Positions 53,552 through 62,897 are shown, numbered from the stretch's first letter. The stretch: 64,000 bases of DNA from Balneolaceae bacterium (GCA_034521445.1 JAXHMM010000003.1:310001-374000); one strand, 5' to 3'. The notes: generated by a model not told the origin, from the sequence alone. Program-made: numbers and translations.

Positions 53552-54686
53552 GAAAACTTTGATCCAAATCTTCAATTAGGTCATAAATGTCTTCAATACC
53601 CACCGAGAGGCGGATGAGCGAATCTTTCAGTCCGATCTTCTCGCGTACCTCCCTGGGGATGGAGGCGTGGGTCATGGAGGCCGGGTGGCAGACCAGCGAC
53701 TCCACGCCGCCGAGCGATTCAGCCAGGGTGAAGATGCGGGTACGGCTCATGAAATCCTTGGCGGCCTGCGCCGAGTCGTCCTTCAGCGTGAAGGAGACCA
53801 TGGCGCCGAAGTCGCTCATCTGTTTTTTGGCGATTTCGTGCTGGCCGTGGGATTCCAGCCCGGGATAGATCACGCCTCCCACCTTATCGTGCCCGTCCAG
53901 GAATTCGGCGATGGCCCGGGCGTTGGCCACCGAACGTTCAACACGAAGGGCCAGCGTTTTAATTCCCCGCAGGGTGAGGTAGCAGTCCATGGGTCCCGGC
54001 ACCGCGCCGGTGGTCTTCACCTGGAAACGCAGCTTTTCGATGAGCTCCTCGTCGGAGGTGGCCACGGCGCCCCCGATGGCGTCGGAGTGTCCGCCGAGGT
54101 ACTTGGTGGTGGAGTGCAGCACCATGTCGGCGCCCAGGTCCAGTGGCTGCTGCAGCACAGGGGAGGCGAAGGTGTTGTCGACCAGCGACACGATATCGTG
54201 CTCGCGGGCGAAGTCGGTCAGCGCCTCGATGTCCACCACCCTGAGCAGTGGATTGGTGGGCGTTTCGATCCAGATCATTTTGGTCTCAGGCCGGCGCGCC
54301 TTCCGCACCGCCTCCATGTCGGTCATGTTCACGAAGCTGAAATCCACGTCAAAGGGCTCGAATACCTGCGTGAACAGGCGGTAGCTTCCCCCGTAGAGAT
54401 CGTCGGAGGCGATGACGTGGTCGCCGCTTCGAAGCATCTTGATCACGGCGTCCATGGAAGCGCACCCGCTGGCAAAGCAGGCGCAGTATTCGGCGTTCTC
54501 CAGTCCGGCGATGAGGCGTTCCAGGGCGCTCCGTGTGGGATTGCTCACCCGCGCGTACTCGTGGCCCTTGTGCACGCCCGGCGCCTCCTGGGCGTAGGTG
54601 GAGGTCTGAAAGATGGGAGGCATGACGGCGCCGCTGGTCTCCTCGGGATGTTGACCGGCGTGAATGGTCTTGGTGTTGAACTTCAT
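53544..54686 (-). CDS. cystathionine gamma-synthase/lyase (trans-sulfuration PLP enzyme)
   Basis: A 380-residue Cys/Met-metabolism PLP enzyme with YARVSNPTRSALERLIAGLE, ETPTNPLLRVVDIEAL, the PLP lysine in LHSTTKYLGGHSDAIGGAV and SLGGVESLVCHPASMTHASI. It acts in Met/Cys interconversion; synthase and lyase cannot be separated by eye. Its C-terminal residues and stop are encoded within the repeat array shared with the thiolase leader. Confidence 0.9.
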   Translation of the reverse strand: MKFNTKTIHAGQHPEETSGAVMPPIFQTSTYAQEAPGVHKGHEYARVSNPTRSALERLIAGLENAEYCACFASGCASMDAVIKMLRSGDHVIASDDLYGGSYRLFTQVFEPFDVDFSFVNMTDMEAVRKARRPETKMIWIETPTNPLLRVVDIEALTDFAREHDIVSLVDNTFASPVLQQPLDLGADMVLHSTTKYLGGHSDAIGGAVATSDEELIEKLRFQVKTTGAVPGPMDCYLTLRGIKTLALRVERSVANARAIAEFLDGHDKVGGVIYPGLESHGQHEIAKKQMSDFGAMVSFTLKDDSAQAAKDFMSRTRIFTLAESLGGVESLVCHPASMTHASIPREVREKIGLKDSLIRLSVGIEDIYDLIEDLDQSFRV

Positions 54687-54698
54687 AAAAAGATAGCC

Positions 54699-55928
54699 TT
54701 AGCGGTTGGAATTGTCGTCCCCGCGAAGCTCGCGGGCCTGCTCCTCCATGCCCAGCCAGGTATAGACGGAGATAAGCCTGCGCGTATATTCGTCCTCTCC
54801 CTCTTCCTCCCGTTCTGCCAGGAAGACCAGGTGGGGGAGGGAAGCCTTCAGGTACCGGGTGATCCATCCCTGAAGCATCTCGCGCGGTGCACCGGGGAGG
54901 CCGGCGTGGTCGCGGTAGAGCAGGGAGACGTTCTGGCAGAGGTGGGCGAACTGCCGGTGCAGGTTATCGTCCTCCGGCCGTTCCTCCAGAAGATTGTTAT
55001 AGAGGCCCTCCGCGCGTCGGAAAAGCGAGTCAGCCGCTCGGTAATCGGCTTCCTCAAGGGGCGGCTCCCCGACCCCTTCAATGCGGGCGCGACCTGCAAA
55101 CCATAATTCAGTGCCAAGGGAGAGGGCGTAGGAGAGGTTGCCGGGCCGGCTGTCGGCCAGCTCCTGCAGCAGGGGGATGGCCTCGTCGTGCCTGCCGGCC
55201 TGGATGTAGGCGTTGGCCAGACCGTGGATCATGTTGCGGCTGCCCGAGTCAGCGGCCCCGGCATCACGGTAGACCGCGATGGCCTCGTTGTAGTTTTCCT
55301 GCTCAAAATGCAGGAAGGCAAGCTGTTCCATGAGGTCTGCCGGCAACGGCGTGATGCGCCCGCGTGCCTCCTCCAGGGTAGCGATAGCCTCCGATGGCTG
55401 GTCGTTGCGGTAGTGAGTCTGTGCCTTCAGCCGGTAGGAGGAGAGGCTGTCGGGAATGATGGTGATGGCGTTTCGGAAATGGGCCACGGCCCGTTCGGGG
55501 TCGGCGGTCCCGCGGCTGGAGTCGGCCCCACTGTATTGAAGTCCGCTGTTGTGCTCGTTGCTCCAGGCAACCTTCAGCAATTCGTCCGAATGCTCAGCGG
55601 TCTGTCCGTCCTCCCCGTCGTCCGGCCGACGCCGGGCCTCCAACAGGGCTTGCCGCATCTGGCGATAGAGGGGCTGACGGGGCGCGGGCTCGCTGAGGTT
55701 GCGGGCCCGTTCCTGCAGGAGTTCTCCCTTGCGGTAGAAGGTGAGGGCGTCCGCCTCCCCGTTTTCAATCATTCGGTTGAGGTCGGCCAGCTCCCGGGCG
55801 GGGTCGTCCCTACGGGGTTCAGCGGTGGAGCTTTCCGAACCGCCGGTGAGATCCTGGAGGGTACTGCAGCCAATAAGAAGCCCGAATGCCAGCACGAGGC
55901 ATGACATCCGGGCAAAGGGATAATTCAT
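54699..55928 (-). CDS. TPR-repeat lipoprotein
   Basis: 409 residues with a lipoprotein signal ending in the lipobox LIGC (CLVLAFGLLIGCSTLQ). Several TPR-like helical pairs follow (SLSSYRLKAQTHYRNDQPSE, AFLHFEQENYNEAIAVYRD, HGLANAYIQAGRHDEAIPLL). It is likely a periplasmic or outer-membrane-attached scaffold. The start may be ATG 55928 or the Met seven codons later. It forms an operon with the next TPR lipoprotein upstream. Confidence 0.82.
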   Translation of the reverse strand: MNYPFARMSCLVLAFGLLIGCSTLQDLTGGSESSTAEPRRDDPARELADLNRMIENGEADALTFYRKGELLQERARNLSEPAPRQPLYRQMRQALLEARRRPDDGEDGQTAEHSDELLKVAWSNEHNSGLQYSGADSSRGTADPERAVAHFRNAITIIPDSLSSYRLKAQTHYRNDQPSEAIATLEEARGRITPLPADLMEQLAFLHFEQENYNEAIAVYRDAGAADSGSRNMIHGLANAYIQAGRHDEAIPLLQELADSRPGNLSYALSLGTELWFAGRARIEGVGEPPLEEADYRAADSLFRRAEGLYNNLLEERPEDDNLHRQFAHLCQNVSLLYRDHAGLPGAPREMLQGWITRYLKASLPHLVFLAEREEEGEDEYTRRLISVYTWLGMEEQARELRGDDNSNR

Positions 55929-55970
55929 AGGGGATGAACGTGCGTGCTTCCGCTTGCGCGGGTGGTTCGT

Positions 55971-57317
55971 TTAGTTTCCGCCTCCGCCGTTACCGCCCAG
56001 TCCGGCCTTTTCGGCGGCCTGCTGGGCTTCCTCGTCCATACCCAGGTTGATATAGATGTTGTAGAGGGCTTTCCAGGCATCGATATTGTCGGGCTCGATC
56101 TGCACCACCTGTTCGTAGTTTTCCATGGCCTGGGTAAGCAGTTCATCAGCCCGCTTGTCCAACCGGGCGGCCTCCTCATTGTCTTCGGTCAGGTTGCGCT
56201 GGTCGAAGACCGTAAGTCCCCAGTTCTGGTAGATGATGCCAAGGTAGTCGTAGGCCTGGGCGTTCTGGGGCTGGTTGTTGGTGACCGTCTCCAGCTGCTC
56301 GATGGCCTGTTCGCTGCGGGTTACCAGTTCTTCACGCAGCTGGTCGTTCTCCTCCTTGATTTCGGCAATCTGCTGGTTGGCCTCCTCCTGGGGTATCTCG
56401 CCGGTGCGCGCCTGTTGCTCTATGTTGTAGATCTCCTCGACATTGGCGTCCAGGGAGTCGCTATAGGCAAGCGCGGCCTGGTAGATCTGTGCGCCCAGGG
56501 CTATGCGGTACTGCATGTTGTCAGGGTCATCCTCCACCAGGTCGCGGACCATGTTGATGGCCTGCTGCGACTGCCCGCTCTGCATATAGAGATCGGCCAG
56601 CACCTGGCGTATCTGTGTGGATTCGGGGAACTGCTGTTGGCCTCTTTCCAGGGCGGCGATGGCCCGTTCAGTCTCGTTGGCCTGATACAGGTACTGACCA
56701 AGCTGTGCATAATCGGTGGTGTCGGCCTCCCAGTACGAACTGTTAATTACTTTTTCCTGGATTTCCGCAGCTCGTGTGAAATTGCTCTGAGTAGCGTAAA
56801 TCTGCGACATCACATCCCAGGAGAGCATGCTGTCCGGCCAGACCGTCGTGGCATTCTGCAGGTGGGAAATGGCCATTTCATAGGGATTCTCGGTCACATT
56901 CATCAGGCTGTCTTCGGTGACATATGCGATGGCCTGATTATGCTCGGTGCGCCATACGGCGTTTTTAACGAAATCGACACGACTCATCTCGTCAGGTACA
57001 TCGTCGGGATTTTCGAGCTGGGAAGCCACTTCGCGTGCTTTCTCAAAGCTCTCGTTCATGCGTTCGTAGTAACTCTGACGTTCATCGGCCGGATATTCAT
57101 CGGCCAGATTGCCGAGAGCCACGGCTTTGTAATAATACCCGAGTGGGTCCTGGGGATATTCTTCGATCGCTTGTTTCGCAGATTCCAGGGCGGCTTGGTA
57201 GTTTTGGCCTTCGATCGCAGACTGCGCGTCGTCTGCGAGAGGGTTGGAGCCGCCGCAACCGGCCACAAAACCGATAACAAAGGCGATCAGTAGAAGTGAT
57301 ACACTGTTCTTGAACAT
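55971..57317 (-). CDS. TPR-repeat lipoprotein
   Basis: 448 residues from ATG 57317. The signal peptide LLLIAFVIGFVAGCGGSNPL holds a lipobox (VAGC). TPR units cover most of the protein (AQSAIEGQNYQAALESAKQA, YDYLGIIYQNWGLTVFD, ALYNIYINLGMDEEAQQAAE), and a helical stretch rich in Gln/Glu lies in the middle (PQEEANQQIAEIKEENDQLR). The C-terminus is Gly/Asn-rich. It is 42 bases upstream of the second TPR lipoprotein; together they may form an envelope complex. Confidence 0.82.
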   Translation of the reverse strand: MFKNSVSLLLIAFVIGFVAGCGGSNPLADDAQSAIEGQNYQAALESAKQAIEEYPQDPLGYYYKAVALGNLADEYPADERQSYYERMNESFEKAREVASQLENPDDVPDEMSRVDFVKNAVWRTEHNQAIAYVTEDSLMNVTENPYEMAISHLQNATTVWPDSMLSWDVMSQIYATQSNFTRAAEIQEKVINSSYWEADTTDYAQLGQYLYQANETERAIAALERGQQQFPESTQIRQVLADLYMQSGQSQQAINMVRDLVEDDPDNMQYRIALGAQIYQAALAYSDSLDANVEEIYNIEQQARTGEIPQEEANQQIAEIKEENDQLREELVTRSEQAIEQLETVTNNQPQNAQAYDYLGIIYQNWGLTVFDQRNLTEDNEEAARLDKRADELLTQAMENYEQVVQIEPDNIDAWKALYNIYINLGMDEEAQQAAEKAGLGGNGGGGN

Positions 57318-57486
57318 AGGTGCTATTCCTGTAGAATTCACGGTTACGTATCCATTTGGGAGACCTGAAAGTAACCATAAGATGGACTTTCCGCAATAGC
57401 GGGCGACTCCTTCGCCGAAGCTGCGCGGTCAGCCGGGCAGGGGAGGCGCGCACCCTTCCCGCGGGGCGGGGGAGGAGACAAAGGCT

Positions 57487-57518
57487 TCTGCATTCCGGCG
57501 GCGGGTTGCTTATATTGC
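57487..57518 (+). promoter_or_regulatory. putative promoter of the hydrolase-ridA operon
   Basis: TCTG (57487-57490), a 20-base spacer and TATATTGC (57511-57518) match the Bacteroidota pattern with one mismatch in each box. The leader to the ATG at 57552 would be about 30 bases. Confidence 0.4.
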
Positions 57519-57551
57519 ATCACCGTATTACCGACGTGCAAACAGGGCATT

Positions 57552-58376
57552 ATGTTCAGCAACACCCGCTTTCCCGTCCATGAGGACGACGGTTACACCT
57601 ACCTGGATTTATTCCCCTCCGACGGGGAGCCCAGGCAGACTCTGCTGTTCCTCCACGGCATGTTCGGGGGACTCAGTAACTTTGACGCCCTGGCGGCCCA
57701 TATGAGGGAATCGGACTGCCGCATCGTGGTGCCCCGCATTCCCCTTTACAGTCGCTCGCGCGCCGACCTGACCATTCCACAGCTGGCCGGCTGGGTGCTG
57801 GGATTCATGGACCACCTATCGCTGACAGCGCCCATGGTGCTGGGCAACTCTATGGGAGGCCACATCGCCCTGGAGCTGGCGCGCCGCTGCCCCGGCCGCG
57901 CGGAAGCCTTGGTGCTGACCGGCAGTTCCGGTCTGATGGAGGAGGAGTTCGGCACCACTTTTCCCAAGCGCAGTAACCGCGAATACATTCGGCGGCAGGC
58001 CTCCCTCACCTTTTACGAAGACCTGGTTGACGAGCGCATGATTGACGAAATCCAGGAAGTGGTGCTCGATGCCCGCAAGATGGTGCGCCTGCTTTCGCTG
58101 GCGCGGGAGACCCGCAACTACCATATGGAGAAGATGCTGCCCGACATTCCACACCGTACCCTGCTGGTCTGGGGGAGGCAGGACCGTATCACACCCCCCG
58201 AGGTGGGGGAGAGCTTCGCGCGTCTGATGCCTGCAGCCGAACTCCGCTGGATCAACCGCTGCGGGCACGCACCCATGATGGAGCGACCCGCAGAGTTCGC
58301 CCGTCACCTGGAAGACTTTCTAATCCAAACCGTACAAACCGAATCCACCCATGAAGAAGATTATTCACACATCTGA
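57552..58376 (+). CDS. alpha/beta-hydrolase fold protein
   Basis: 274 residues with LLFLHGMFGGLSNFDALAAH (oxyanion HG), the nucleophile elbow VLGNSMGGHIALELARR (GNSMGG), TLLVWGRQDRITPPEVGESF (Asp) and WINRCGHAPMMERPAEFARH (His), so a full catalytic triad. The substrate is unknown. Its last 26 bases overlap the ridA start. Confidence 0.87.
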   Translation: MFSNTRFPVHEDDGYTYLDLFPSDGEPRQTLLFLHGMFGGLSNFDALAAHMRESDCRIVVPRIPLYSRSRADLTIPQLAGWVLGFMDHLSLTAPMVLGNSMGGHIALELARRCPGRAEALVLTGSSGLMEEEFGTTFPKRSNREYIRRQASLTFYEDLVDERMIDEIQEVVLDARKMVRLLSLARETRNYHMEKMLPDIPHRTLLVWGRQDRITPPEVGESFARLMPAAELRWINRCGHAPMMERPAEFARHLEDFLIQTVQTESTHEEDYSHI

Positions 58377-58728
58377 GGCACCGCAGGCTATTGGACCCTA
58401 CAGCCAGGCGGTGGCGTATGACGGCATCCTTTATTGCTCCGGACAGATCGGCCTGGTGCCCGGCACCGGCGAGTTCGCCGGCGAAGACGTGGAAAGCCAG
58501 GCGCGGCAGGTCATGAAGAACCTGAAGGCCGTGCTGGAGGAGGCCGGTTCCGGTTTCGACCAGGTGATCAAGTGCAGTATCTTTCTGGCCGACATGGACG
58601 ATTTTGCGACGGTCAACGAGATTTACGGCGGCTATTTCGGCGAGAATCCCCCCGCCCGCGAGACGGTGGCCGTGAAGACCCTCCCCAAAAACTGCCGGGT
58701 GGAAATCGGCTGCATCGCACATCTCTGA
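58351..58728 (+). CDS. ridA: RidA-family enamine/imine deaminase
   Basis: 125 residues with APQAIGPYSQAVAYDGILYC, SGQIGLVPGTGEFAG, KCSIFLADMDDFATVNEIYG and PARETVAVKTLPKNCRVEIG, which supply the Arg and Glu of the RidA active site. RidA removes reactive 2-aminoacrylate made by PLP enzymes. It overlaps the hydrolase gene, so the two are translated together. Confidence 0.94.
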   Translation: MKKIIHTSEAPQAIGPYSQAVAYDGILYCSGQIGLVPGTGEFAGEDVESQARQVMKNLKAVLEEAGSGFDQVIKCSIFLADMDDFATVNEIYGGYFGENPPARETVAVKTLPKNCRVEIGCIAHL

Positions 58729-58816
58729 TACCCTGCATGCCGGACGAAGCATGTCGGGTGACCGGTTTGCGGCCGACAGGGCCGTTTTGCGACCGACGGG
58801 GCCGTGTCATTCTGCC

Positions 58817-61063
58817 TTAGCGCGCCTCACCGCCAAGGCGAAACGTCTGTGTGGCGCTGTTGCCCACACGGTCCCACGCCTCTACGCGGACGGTCATCTC
58901 GGCGGAGGGCGTGAAGCGGGGCAGGTAGTAGACCAGCCGGTCGTCTTCGGGCTCATATTCGGCGATACCGCGCACCCCGTTGACCTCCATGACGGTGCGG
59001 CGGTGGTCGATGCCTGAAAGGGAGTCCTCCGCCTGTACGGTAACGATCCACTGCCCGTCCGGTCTGCGCGCCAGGTGCGGCGAATGGAGACGGGGTTCGG
59101 TGCGGTCCTCCAGCAGCAGAAAGGTGCCCGTCTGCTCCGCCTCCGAAACCAGGTAGCCCTTCTGCATCTCTCCCGGCAGGTAGTCCAGGCGGTCGCGCCC
59201 CTCTTCAAGACGGTAGAGCGCGTAACGGTCGCCCGGAACGCGCGAGGCCGGCAAATGCAGGGTGTAGCTCCCGTTCACGGGCATGCCCGCCGGCAGCACG
59301 TCCAGGCGCAGGGTGTCGCCCTCGCTGGATCCAGCGCGCAGGTAAAGCCCGGCCGAGAGGGTATCGTGGAAGGCGCCGGCGGGAAAGCGCGCAAAGATCT
59401 GTCGTTGCTCCCTGTTGCGCACTTCAGACTGCGCTACGGACTGCATATCGCCGCGGCTTCCGGTCTCGCCTGGACCCATCCTCTCCGCCGTTCGGGCGTC
59501 GATGCCCGGGGAGAGGGTCTCCACCTGCCAGCGCGCCGTGCGCAGGGGAGGGTGGCCTGCGCTCAGCAGGGCCGGCCGGGAGGGTACCACCCGCCGGAGC
59601 GTCCATCCCTCCTCCATATGTTCCCTCATATAGACGGACGCACCACTGCCGCGAAGGTCCAGCAGCACCTCGCCCGTGCCGGAAGGCAGAGTGCCCGGCG
59701 AGGCCAGGCCCACGGTCAGCCCCCTCCACTCCTCCCGGGGAATGGCCACCCAGTCGGCCTCCCAGCGCCACGCCGCCGGATCGGCTTTGGCCGCACTGGC
59801 CCCCTCTGCCTCCGCAATCCCGATCTCCTCCACTATGTCCAGGCTCAGCTGTGCCGTGCTGCGATTCCCATAGAAGTCCTCCGCCTCGATGCGTACCTCG
59901 TGGCGCCCGGGCTCCAGGCGGAGGCGTCCCCCGGCCGATCCCCGGCTGGTATAAAAGGGGAGGGTGTTGCCGTCGGCGATCCAGAGGCGCTGATAGCCCC
60001 GGCCGGTGGACTGCAGCAGGGGATAGACCCGGTCGATGAACATCTGTCCGGTCTGGTCGTAGGCGAAACTGTCCACTTTCGCATGAAAACGCAGTTCCCC
60101 GTCCACCCACATGCGCAGCTGGTGCACGGCGTAGGCGTTGTAGACGTCGTTGGATTGGTCGTAGACGTCCACCGCCAGGCCGATTTCCCCGGAGGCCCGC
60201 ACCGTGCCCATGCGGAAGGTCCCGCTGTCCCGCCAGGCGCGCCGGGTGACGGTGCGGTGCGCGCCCTCCACGGTGGAGGCCATGGTGAGCGGCTCCACCG
60301 CAAGTCCCGAAAAGGCGGGCGCGATGGTATCCTCCACACGGAGGTTGGTCAGCAGCGGGTTGAAGGGGCGATCGGAGGGAGTGCGCAGCTCGAAGTGCAG
60401 GTGGGGAGGACCGATGCCCGATGCGCCGCTGAGTCCAACTGTCTCTCCCTGCTCGATGCGGATCTGCAGGGAGTCGAGGGTGCGATCCAGTTCAAAGGCG
60501 TAGTCGTCGGCGATGCGCAGCGAGTCGGCCAGCCGCTGGATGGGTTCGGCAAAGGCCATCAGGTGGGCGTAGAGGGAGAGGGAGCCGTCGTCGTGACGCA
60601 GGTAGACCACCTTGCCGTATCCCCTGGGACCGATGGCGATGCGGTGGAGGGTGCCCGACCGGGTGGCGTAGACTTCGAAGCCGCGCTGCCCCCAGGTCTT
60701 GATGTCCAGCGCCGCGTGAAAGTGGGCGGAGCGGGTCTCACCAAAGGTGGAGCTCAGCTTGCGGCTGGCCTCGGTGGGCCAGAGGTACTCCGCCCGCAGC
60801 CAGGAAGGGGCGAGGGAGTCGCTCTCGGTCGTGGCATGGGCGGGTTCATGTCCTGCAGCGCTTGCGGCGACGGAGTCCGCACGTTCGCCGCCGCTTGCGA
60901 TGACGTCCTGGGCGCGGGCCTCCCCGGCGGGGAGCAGGAACTGTGCCGGCAGCAGGAGGCAGAAGGCCAGGACGGTGCCCGGTATCACCCGTGCCAGAAA
61001 TCGAAAGGATCTTGACGTCCGGCCCGGGAGGCGCGTGAAACGGTATGGGCGATGCCGGCTCAC
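58817..61063 (-). CDS. M23-family metallopeptidase with beta-sandwich C-terminus
   Basis: 748 residues. An Arg-rich start and a long signal (VIPGTVLAFCLLLPAQFLLP) lead to a LytM domain near residues 90-240, with SSTFGETRSAHFHAALDI (zinc His/Asp), SLYAHL and GPPHLHFELRTP. About 500 residues of beta-sandwich-like modules follow (VYDQSNDVYNAYAVHQLRMW, RLRLEPGRHEVRIEAEDFYG). It probably cuts peptidoglycan cross-bridges or acts as an envelope factor. Its start overlaps the end of the FAH-family gene by four bases. Confidence 0.83.
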   Translation of the reverse strand: MSRHRPYRFTRLPGRTSRSFRFLARVIPGTVLAFCLLLPAQFLLPAGEARAQDVIASGGERADSVAASAAGHEPAHATTESDSLAPSWLRAEYLWPTEASRKLSSTFGETRSAHFHAALDIKTWGQRGFEVYATRSGTLHRIAIGPRGYGKVVYLRHDDGSLSLYAHLMAFAEPIQRLADSLRIADDYAFELDRTLDSLQIRIEQGETVGLSGASGIGPPHLHFELRTPSDRPFNPLLTNLRVEDTIAPAFSGLAVEPLTMASTVEGAHRTVTRRAWRDSGTFRMGTVRASGEIGLAVDVYDQSNDVYNAYAVHQLRMWVDGELRFHAKVDSFAYDQTGQMFIDRVYPLLQSTGRGYQRLWIADGNTLPFYTSRGSAGGRLRLEPGRHEVRIEAEDFYGNRSTAQLSLDIVEEIGIAEAEGASAAKADPAAWRWEADWVAIPREEWRGLTVGLASPGTLPSGTGEVLLDLRGSGASVYMREHMEEGWTLRRVVPSRPALLSAGHPPLRTARWQVETLSPGIDARTAERMGPGETGSRGDMQSVAQSEVRNREQRQIFARFPAGAFHDTLSAGLYLRAGSSEGDTLRLDVLPAGMPVNGSYTLHLPASRVPGDRYALYRLEEGRDRLDYLPGEMQKGYLVSEAEQTGTFLLLEDRTEPRLHSPHLARRPDGQWIVTVQAEDSLSGIDHRRTVMEVNGVRGIAEYEPEDDRLVYYLPRFTPSAEMTVRVEAWDRVGNSATQTFRLGGEAR

Positions 61064-61803
61064 GGGCTTTCCCGGCGGGCGGTCACGGCCACGCGGCTTC
61101 GTCCCCCTTCCAGTTCGGCCACGATACGGTCGCCCTCCTCCAGGGGTGAGACCCCCTTGGGCGTCCCCGTAAAGACCAGGTCGCCGGGCATCAGGGTGAA
61201 AATGGAGGAGAGGTAGGCGATCAGCCGGGCCACGGGGAAGAGCATGAGGGAGGTGGAGTCCTCCTGCCGGGTTTGCCCGTTCACGGTCAGGCTAAGCTGC
61301 AGTTTTTGGGGATCGGGGACCTCCTCCGAAGGCACGAAGCTGCCCAGGGGGGCAAAGGTGTCGTAGCCCTTGGCCACCGTCCACGGGTGACCCTTCTCCT
61401 TGGCCTGCTGCTGCAGGTCGCGCGCCGTGACATCGATGCCCACGGCATAGCCTGCCACCGCGCGCAGGGCCTCGTGCTCCGGCACGTTTTTCCAACCGGA
61501 CGCGCCGGTATTCGCGCCGGCCTTCGGACTGGCAGCCCAACCGGCAGCCCCGCTCCCCTCCGCCTTAGCTATGGCCGCCACCAGCTCCACTTCGTGGTGG
61601 ACCTCGCGGCTGGCTGCCGGCAACACGACTTCGCCCCCGTCGCCGATCAGGCTGCTGCGCGGCTTGAGAAAGACCAGGGGACGGTCGGGGACTTCATTCT
61701 GCAGTTCACGGGCGTGTTCGGCGTAGTTGCGGCCGATGCAGTAGATGGAGCCCGGGGCGAGGCCGTCGAGATTGGGGAGTTGCAGCATGCTCATGCGAAG
61801 CAA
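61060..61803 (-). CDS. fumarylacetoacetate hydrolase (FAH) family protein
   Basis: 247 residues: IYCIGRNYAEHARELQNEVP, PLVFLKPRSSLIGDGG, REVHHEVELVAAIAKAEG (metal Glu pair), GIDVTARDLQQQAKEKGHPW, AKGYDTFAPLGSFV and PGDLVFTGTPKGVSPLEEGD, all typical of the short FAH/acylpyruvase group. An unusual Ala/Gly-rich insert of about 25 residues (GAAGWAASPKAGANTGASG) follows the metal-binding block. It could hydrolyse fumarylacetoacetate from the homogentisate route 35 kb away, or oxaloacetate/acylpyruvates. Confidence 0.85.
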   Translation of the reverse strand: MLRMSMLQLPNLDGLAPGSIYCIGRNYAEHARELQNEVPDRPLVFLKPRSSLIGDGGEVVLPAASREVHHEVELVAAIAKAEGSGAAGWAASPKAGANTGASGWKNVPEHEALRAVAGYAVGIDVTARDLQQQAKEKGHPWTVAKGYDTFAPLGSFVPSEEVPDPQKLQLSLTVNGQTRQEDSTSLMLFPVARLIAYLSSIFTLMPGDLVFTGTPKGVSPLEEGDRIVAELEGGRSRVAVTARRESP

Positions 61804-61805
61804 TA

Positions 61806-61845
61806 TAAAAAATAAAAAGCTGTCCGCCGGTGAGCGAACAGCTTT
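61806..61845 (-). terminator. rho-independent terminator after rpmA
   Basis: On the minus strand AAAGCTGT (61845-61838) pairs perfectly with ACAGCTTT (61823-61816), followed by TTATTTTTTATA. It lies 56 bases after the rpmA stop and ends the rplU-rpmA transcript just before the FAH gene. Confidence 0.75.
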
Positions 61846-61900
61846 CTGATACTAATGCCGGAGTGTATTTCCTGCGGCCCGTCGCCGGGCTGCGGCGCGG

Positions 61901-62158
61901 TCAGCCCTGGGGCTCCACGCTTACGTACTTGCGTCCCCCGGAGCGTACACGGAACATGACCTGCCCGTCCGCCTTGGCGAAGAGCGTATCGTCCTTGCCG
62001 CGGCCTACATTTTCGCCGGGGTGAAACTTGGTGCCGCGCTGGCGCACGATGATGTTGCCGGCGCGAACTACTTCGCCGCCATACTTCTTGACGCCGAGGC
62101 GTTTTGAGATGGAGTCGCGTCCGTTCTTTGTAGAACCTTGACCTTTCTTATGTGCCAT
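61901..62158 (-). CDS. rpmA: 50S ribosomal protein bL27
   Basis: 85 residues: [40 protein letters not shown] and [20 protein letters not shown], a complete bL27. It begins directly with AHKKG and has no cleavable N-terminal extension. It lies 21 bases downstream of rplU, the universal order. Confidence 0.97.
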   Translation of the reverse strand: MAHKKGQGSTKNGRDSISKRLGVKKYGGEVVRAGNIIVRQRGTKFHPGENVGRGKDDTLFAKADGQVMFRVRSGGRKYVSVEPQG

Positions 62159-62179
62159 GGTGTAGAGGGGTTTAGAAAA

Positions 62180-62806
62180 TTACTCTTCCTGCTTGCTTTC
62201 CCACGCCCGCTGCACGGTGACGCGGTCTTCGTCCCCGGGTACGAAACCTTCCAGTTCCTCCAGGGGAGTGTTTCGAATGTGGTCGATGGCCTCCTTGGCG
62301 TTCATATCGGTGGAAACCTTTGTGGGGGCCTCGCCGCCGGACTTGGCGTCAGCCTTCGGTTTCGACTTGGATTCAGACTTGGCTTCGGACTTCGCCTTGG
62401 CCTTCGATTCCGCGGCCTCCTTGCCGGAAGCGCTGTCCGTTTTGGCCTTCTCGTCCTTTTTCGTGGACTTGGCGCTCTTTTTGGCGCCGCCGGAGGAGGA
62501 GATGTCGGTGATTTCGAGGCGGGACATGGTCTGGCGGTGGCCCGTCCTCTTCTGGTAGCCCTTGCGGCGTTTTTTCTTGAAGACGATCAGCTTGTCGGCC
62601 TTTACGTTGTCCACCAGGTCCGCCGTCACGCTGGCGCCCTCGATCACAGGCTTGCCCACGATCACGCCGCCGTTGTCATCCTTGATCAGCATGACCCGGT
62701 CAAAGTTAAGGGTGATGCCGGCTTCGTCGCTCTGTTTGTCTACAAAAATGACATCGCCTTCGGAAACCCGGTACTGATGTCCTCCAATTTCAACTACTGC
62801 GTACAT
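62180..62806 (-). CDS. rplU: 50S ribosomal protein bL21 with long C-terminal extension
   Basis: 208 residues from ATG 62806. The first ~103 are a normal bL21 (MYAVVEIGGHQYRVSEGDVI, KADKLIVFKKKRRKGYQKRT, GHRQTMSRLEITDI). The rest is an added tail: a low-complexity Lys/Ala/Ser stretch (about 105-160) and a small, acidic, probably folded end (EAIDHIRNTPLEELEGFVPG). The normal protein is half this size. The tail has no function that I recognise. Confidence 0.95.
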   Translation of the reverse strand: MYAVVEIGGHQYRVSEGDVIFVDKQSDEAGITLNFDRVMLIKDDNGGVIVGKPVIEGASVTADLVDNVKADKLIVFKKKRRKGYQKRTGHRQTMSRLEITDISSSGGAKKSAKSTKKDEKAKTDSASGKEAAESKAKAKSEAKSESKSKPKADAKSGGEAPTKVSTDMNAKEAIDHIRNTPLEELEGFVPGDEDRVTVQRAWESKQEE

Positions 62807-62875
62807 CTGAACTCTTTTTGCTTTTACGGGTGAAAATGCCTTGTTCGGTGTCGTTTCCTGCCTCCGTTCCCTATC

Positions 62876-62897
62876 GGCCGCCGGTATTCGGCCGGCC
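62876..62897 (-). promoter_or_regulatory. stable hairpin in the rplU leader
   Basis: On the minus strand GGCCG, a bulged G, CCG, loop AATAC, CGG and CGGCC fold into an eight-pair GC hairpin about 70 bases before the rplU ATG. TATATTCG around 62935 is a possible -7 box upstream. An autoregulatory leader is possible; nothing proves it. Confidence 0.3.
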
